Source of the DNA: Megamerina dolium
Lineage: Eukaryota > Arthropoda > Insecta > Diptera > Megamerinidae
Assembly (NCBI GenBank): GCA_963854835.1
Contig: OY978526.1
Coordinates: 74,000,418-74,064,417, forward strand
Direction of reading: 5' to 3'
DNA: 64,000 nt
In this document: positions 62,929 through 64,000 of the stretch, in pieces
How positions within the stretch are numbered: the first letter of the stretch is position 1
Layout of the letters: each line of letters begins with the position of its first letter
Position numbers and translations under genes: made by a program
Notes under the pieces: generated by a model
Told to the model about the DNA's origin: nothing
Seen by the model: only the letters and a program-made list of their open reading frames with translations
The model's database searches: none

Positions 62929-64000
62929 ATTTATACGCTTTTTTTATTAATCCTTGCAACAATCACAAATATATGGACATGTTTACACAACGTTACCATA
63001 TTACAGCTTTAAAGAAATAGTGTTACCACATTATGGAAATTGATTTGCATCATATCGAAATGTAAACGCGTCTCAAAATTAATGTCAAGTACCAATGAAA
63101 AAAATTCGTACTGAATATTTCCTAGGCAAGATAGAAAACTGTATGGATATGAGCAGAGTTATCTTCTGTTCTCAAAAACAAGAGAAACAACTTGTTAAAG
63201 AAACATGAACTCGGGTGAAATACACCACGCACGGACGCCGCGAATAAAGTGAAGTGCCGTGAGCTTTAACAACCAGGTGTAGCAAGCTTTGTGAAAGCAC
63301 GATTTAATCTCAATTATACGCCAAAATCAGCAGTATTTTATTGTAAACAAACAAAATGTATAACAACAAAAATAATAAAACGTAATTTAATGTTGCAATT
63401 TAAATGTCATTGTGTTCTGTCTGAGCTTACTCTACGTTGTTGTTATTGCACCATAGCGAATGCAATGGATATTTGGCGCCGCGCATTTGTATAGGTACAA
63501 ACAAATCAAATTGAAATCAAGCGGTTGCCTTTAAACTTGATAATTTTTACTGGTTTTCTGTTCACGTACTTTTTCCTTAAATTTACTCTATGAGAATATA
63601 TTTGTCAATTTTGATTTTACCATTGCAAGTTCTTACTAGAAGGAAGTGGACAAACCAAAAGTTCGACTTCAAATTTTGTTGCAAACTGATTGACATAGCA
63701 CCATGCATGAGAAACAAGTTATGCTTGGAATAAGATGTGTCCGTTGCATAGTTGCAGCGAGAAGCGCGCCAATGGCTAACCTACATGGAAATATGGGAAA
63801 TGTTTCAAAACTACATATTAATATTTTTTATTATAAAATTTTATTTTATATGTATTCTTAGTCAATATTTACTATTTTACGTTTAAAAATATTGACTATT
63901 GAAATAAATCATTCGATTTTAATAATTTGCTTAAATAATTAATCAATAGGAGGGTGAATATTATAAGGACGATTTATACTAATAATAGTATCAAATATGA
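62929..64000. other. Region upstream of the ZAD gene
   Basis: No supportable coding sequence. A pattern near 63540-63650 ('cacgtactttttcc', then 'cttactagaa') loosely recalls the inverted-repeat cluster at 29680-30060. The frame at 63291-63494 shows no domain. Confidence 0.4.

Overview
This is a nuclear window from a higher fly (Diptera, Schizophora), most likely a tephritid fruit fly or close relative. The conserved genes are Drosophila-like: RpL32 (134 aa), Pp1-87B (302 aa), Prosalpha2 (234 aa), Scgbeta, Aos1, NF45 and pps. Introns are short with GT-AG ends, a ZAD zinc-finger gene is present, and AT-rich intergenic DNA is full of mariner, LINE and GTCY-microsatellite repeats. The genus cannot be fixed from sequence alone. 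Exon structures were deduced by hand from splice sites, reading phase and protein continuity; no transcript data were used.

Left third (1-29.6 kb), gene dense: pps (+, 13 coding exons, PHD/TFIIS-M/SPOC transcription regulator) converges on Scgbeta (-). A nest of transposons follows at 14.5-16.7 kb: a terminal-inverted-repeat element interrupted by a mariner and by a solo LTR. Next come a MYCBP/AMY-1 homolog (+) facing Pp1-87B (-), sialic acid synthase (+) facing ILF2/NF45 (-), and Aos1/SAE1 (+) facing Prosalpha2 (-). Genes alternate strand, so most 3' ends converge, some within 90-140 bp. A decayed THAP/P-element-type gene (-) lies at 28.9-29.5 kb.

Middle (30-41 kb): a mariner relic, an unrecognised 245-aa single-membrane-span protein (-), and a five-exon fatty acyl-CoA reductase (-) spread over 7.3 kb. 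Two introns of the reductase carry the same degenerate tandem repeat.

Right-centre (41-58 kb) is a gene desert filled by repeats: an (AT)n tract, four mariner-family relics, a gypsy-group retroelement fragment, an hAT-like MITE, two tandem GTCY-bearing DINE/mini-me-like elements with internal ~295-bp unit expansion, and two different LINE remnants.

Right end (58.2-64 kb): an SLC25A51-type mitochondrial carrier (+), RpL32 (+) and a ZAD-C2H2 transcription factor (-).

The genes are mostly housekeeping (proteasome, SUMO activation, translation, phosphatase, transcription, mitochondrial transport) and form no obvious pathway cluster. The most unusual material is in the repeats: the P-like THAP relic with intact splice sites, the nested element, the reductase-intron satellite and a dispersed small MITE family with five detectable members. 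I found no convincing undescribed multi-gene system.
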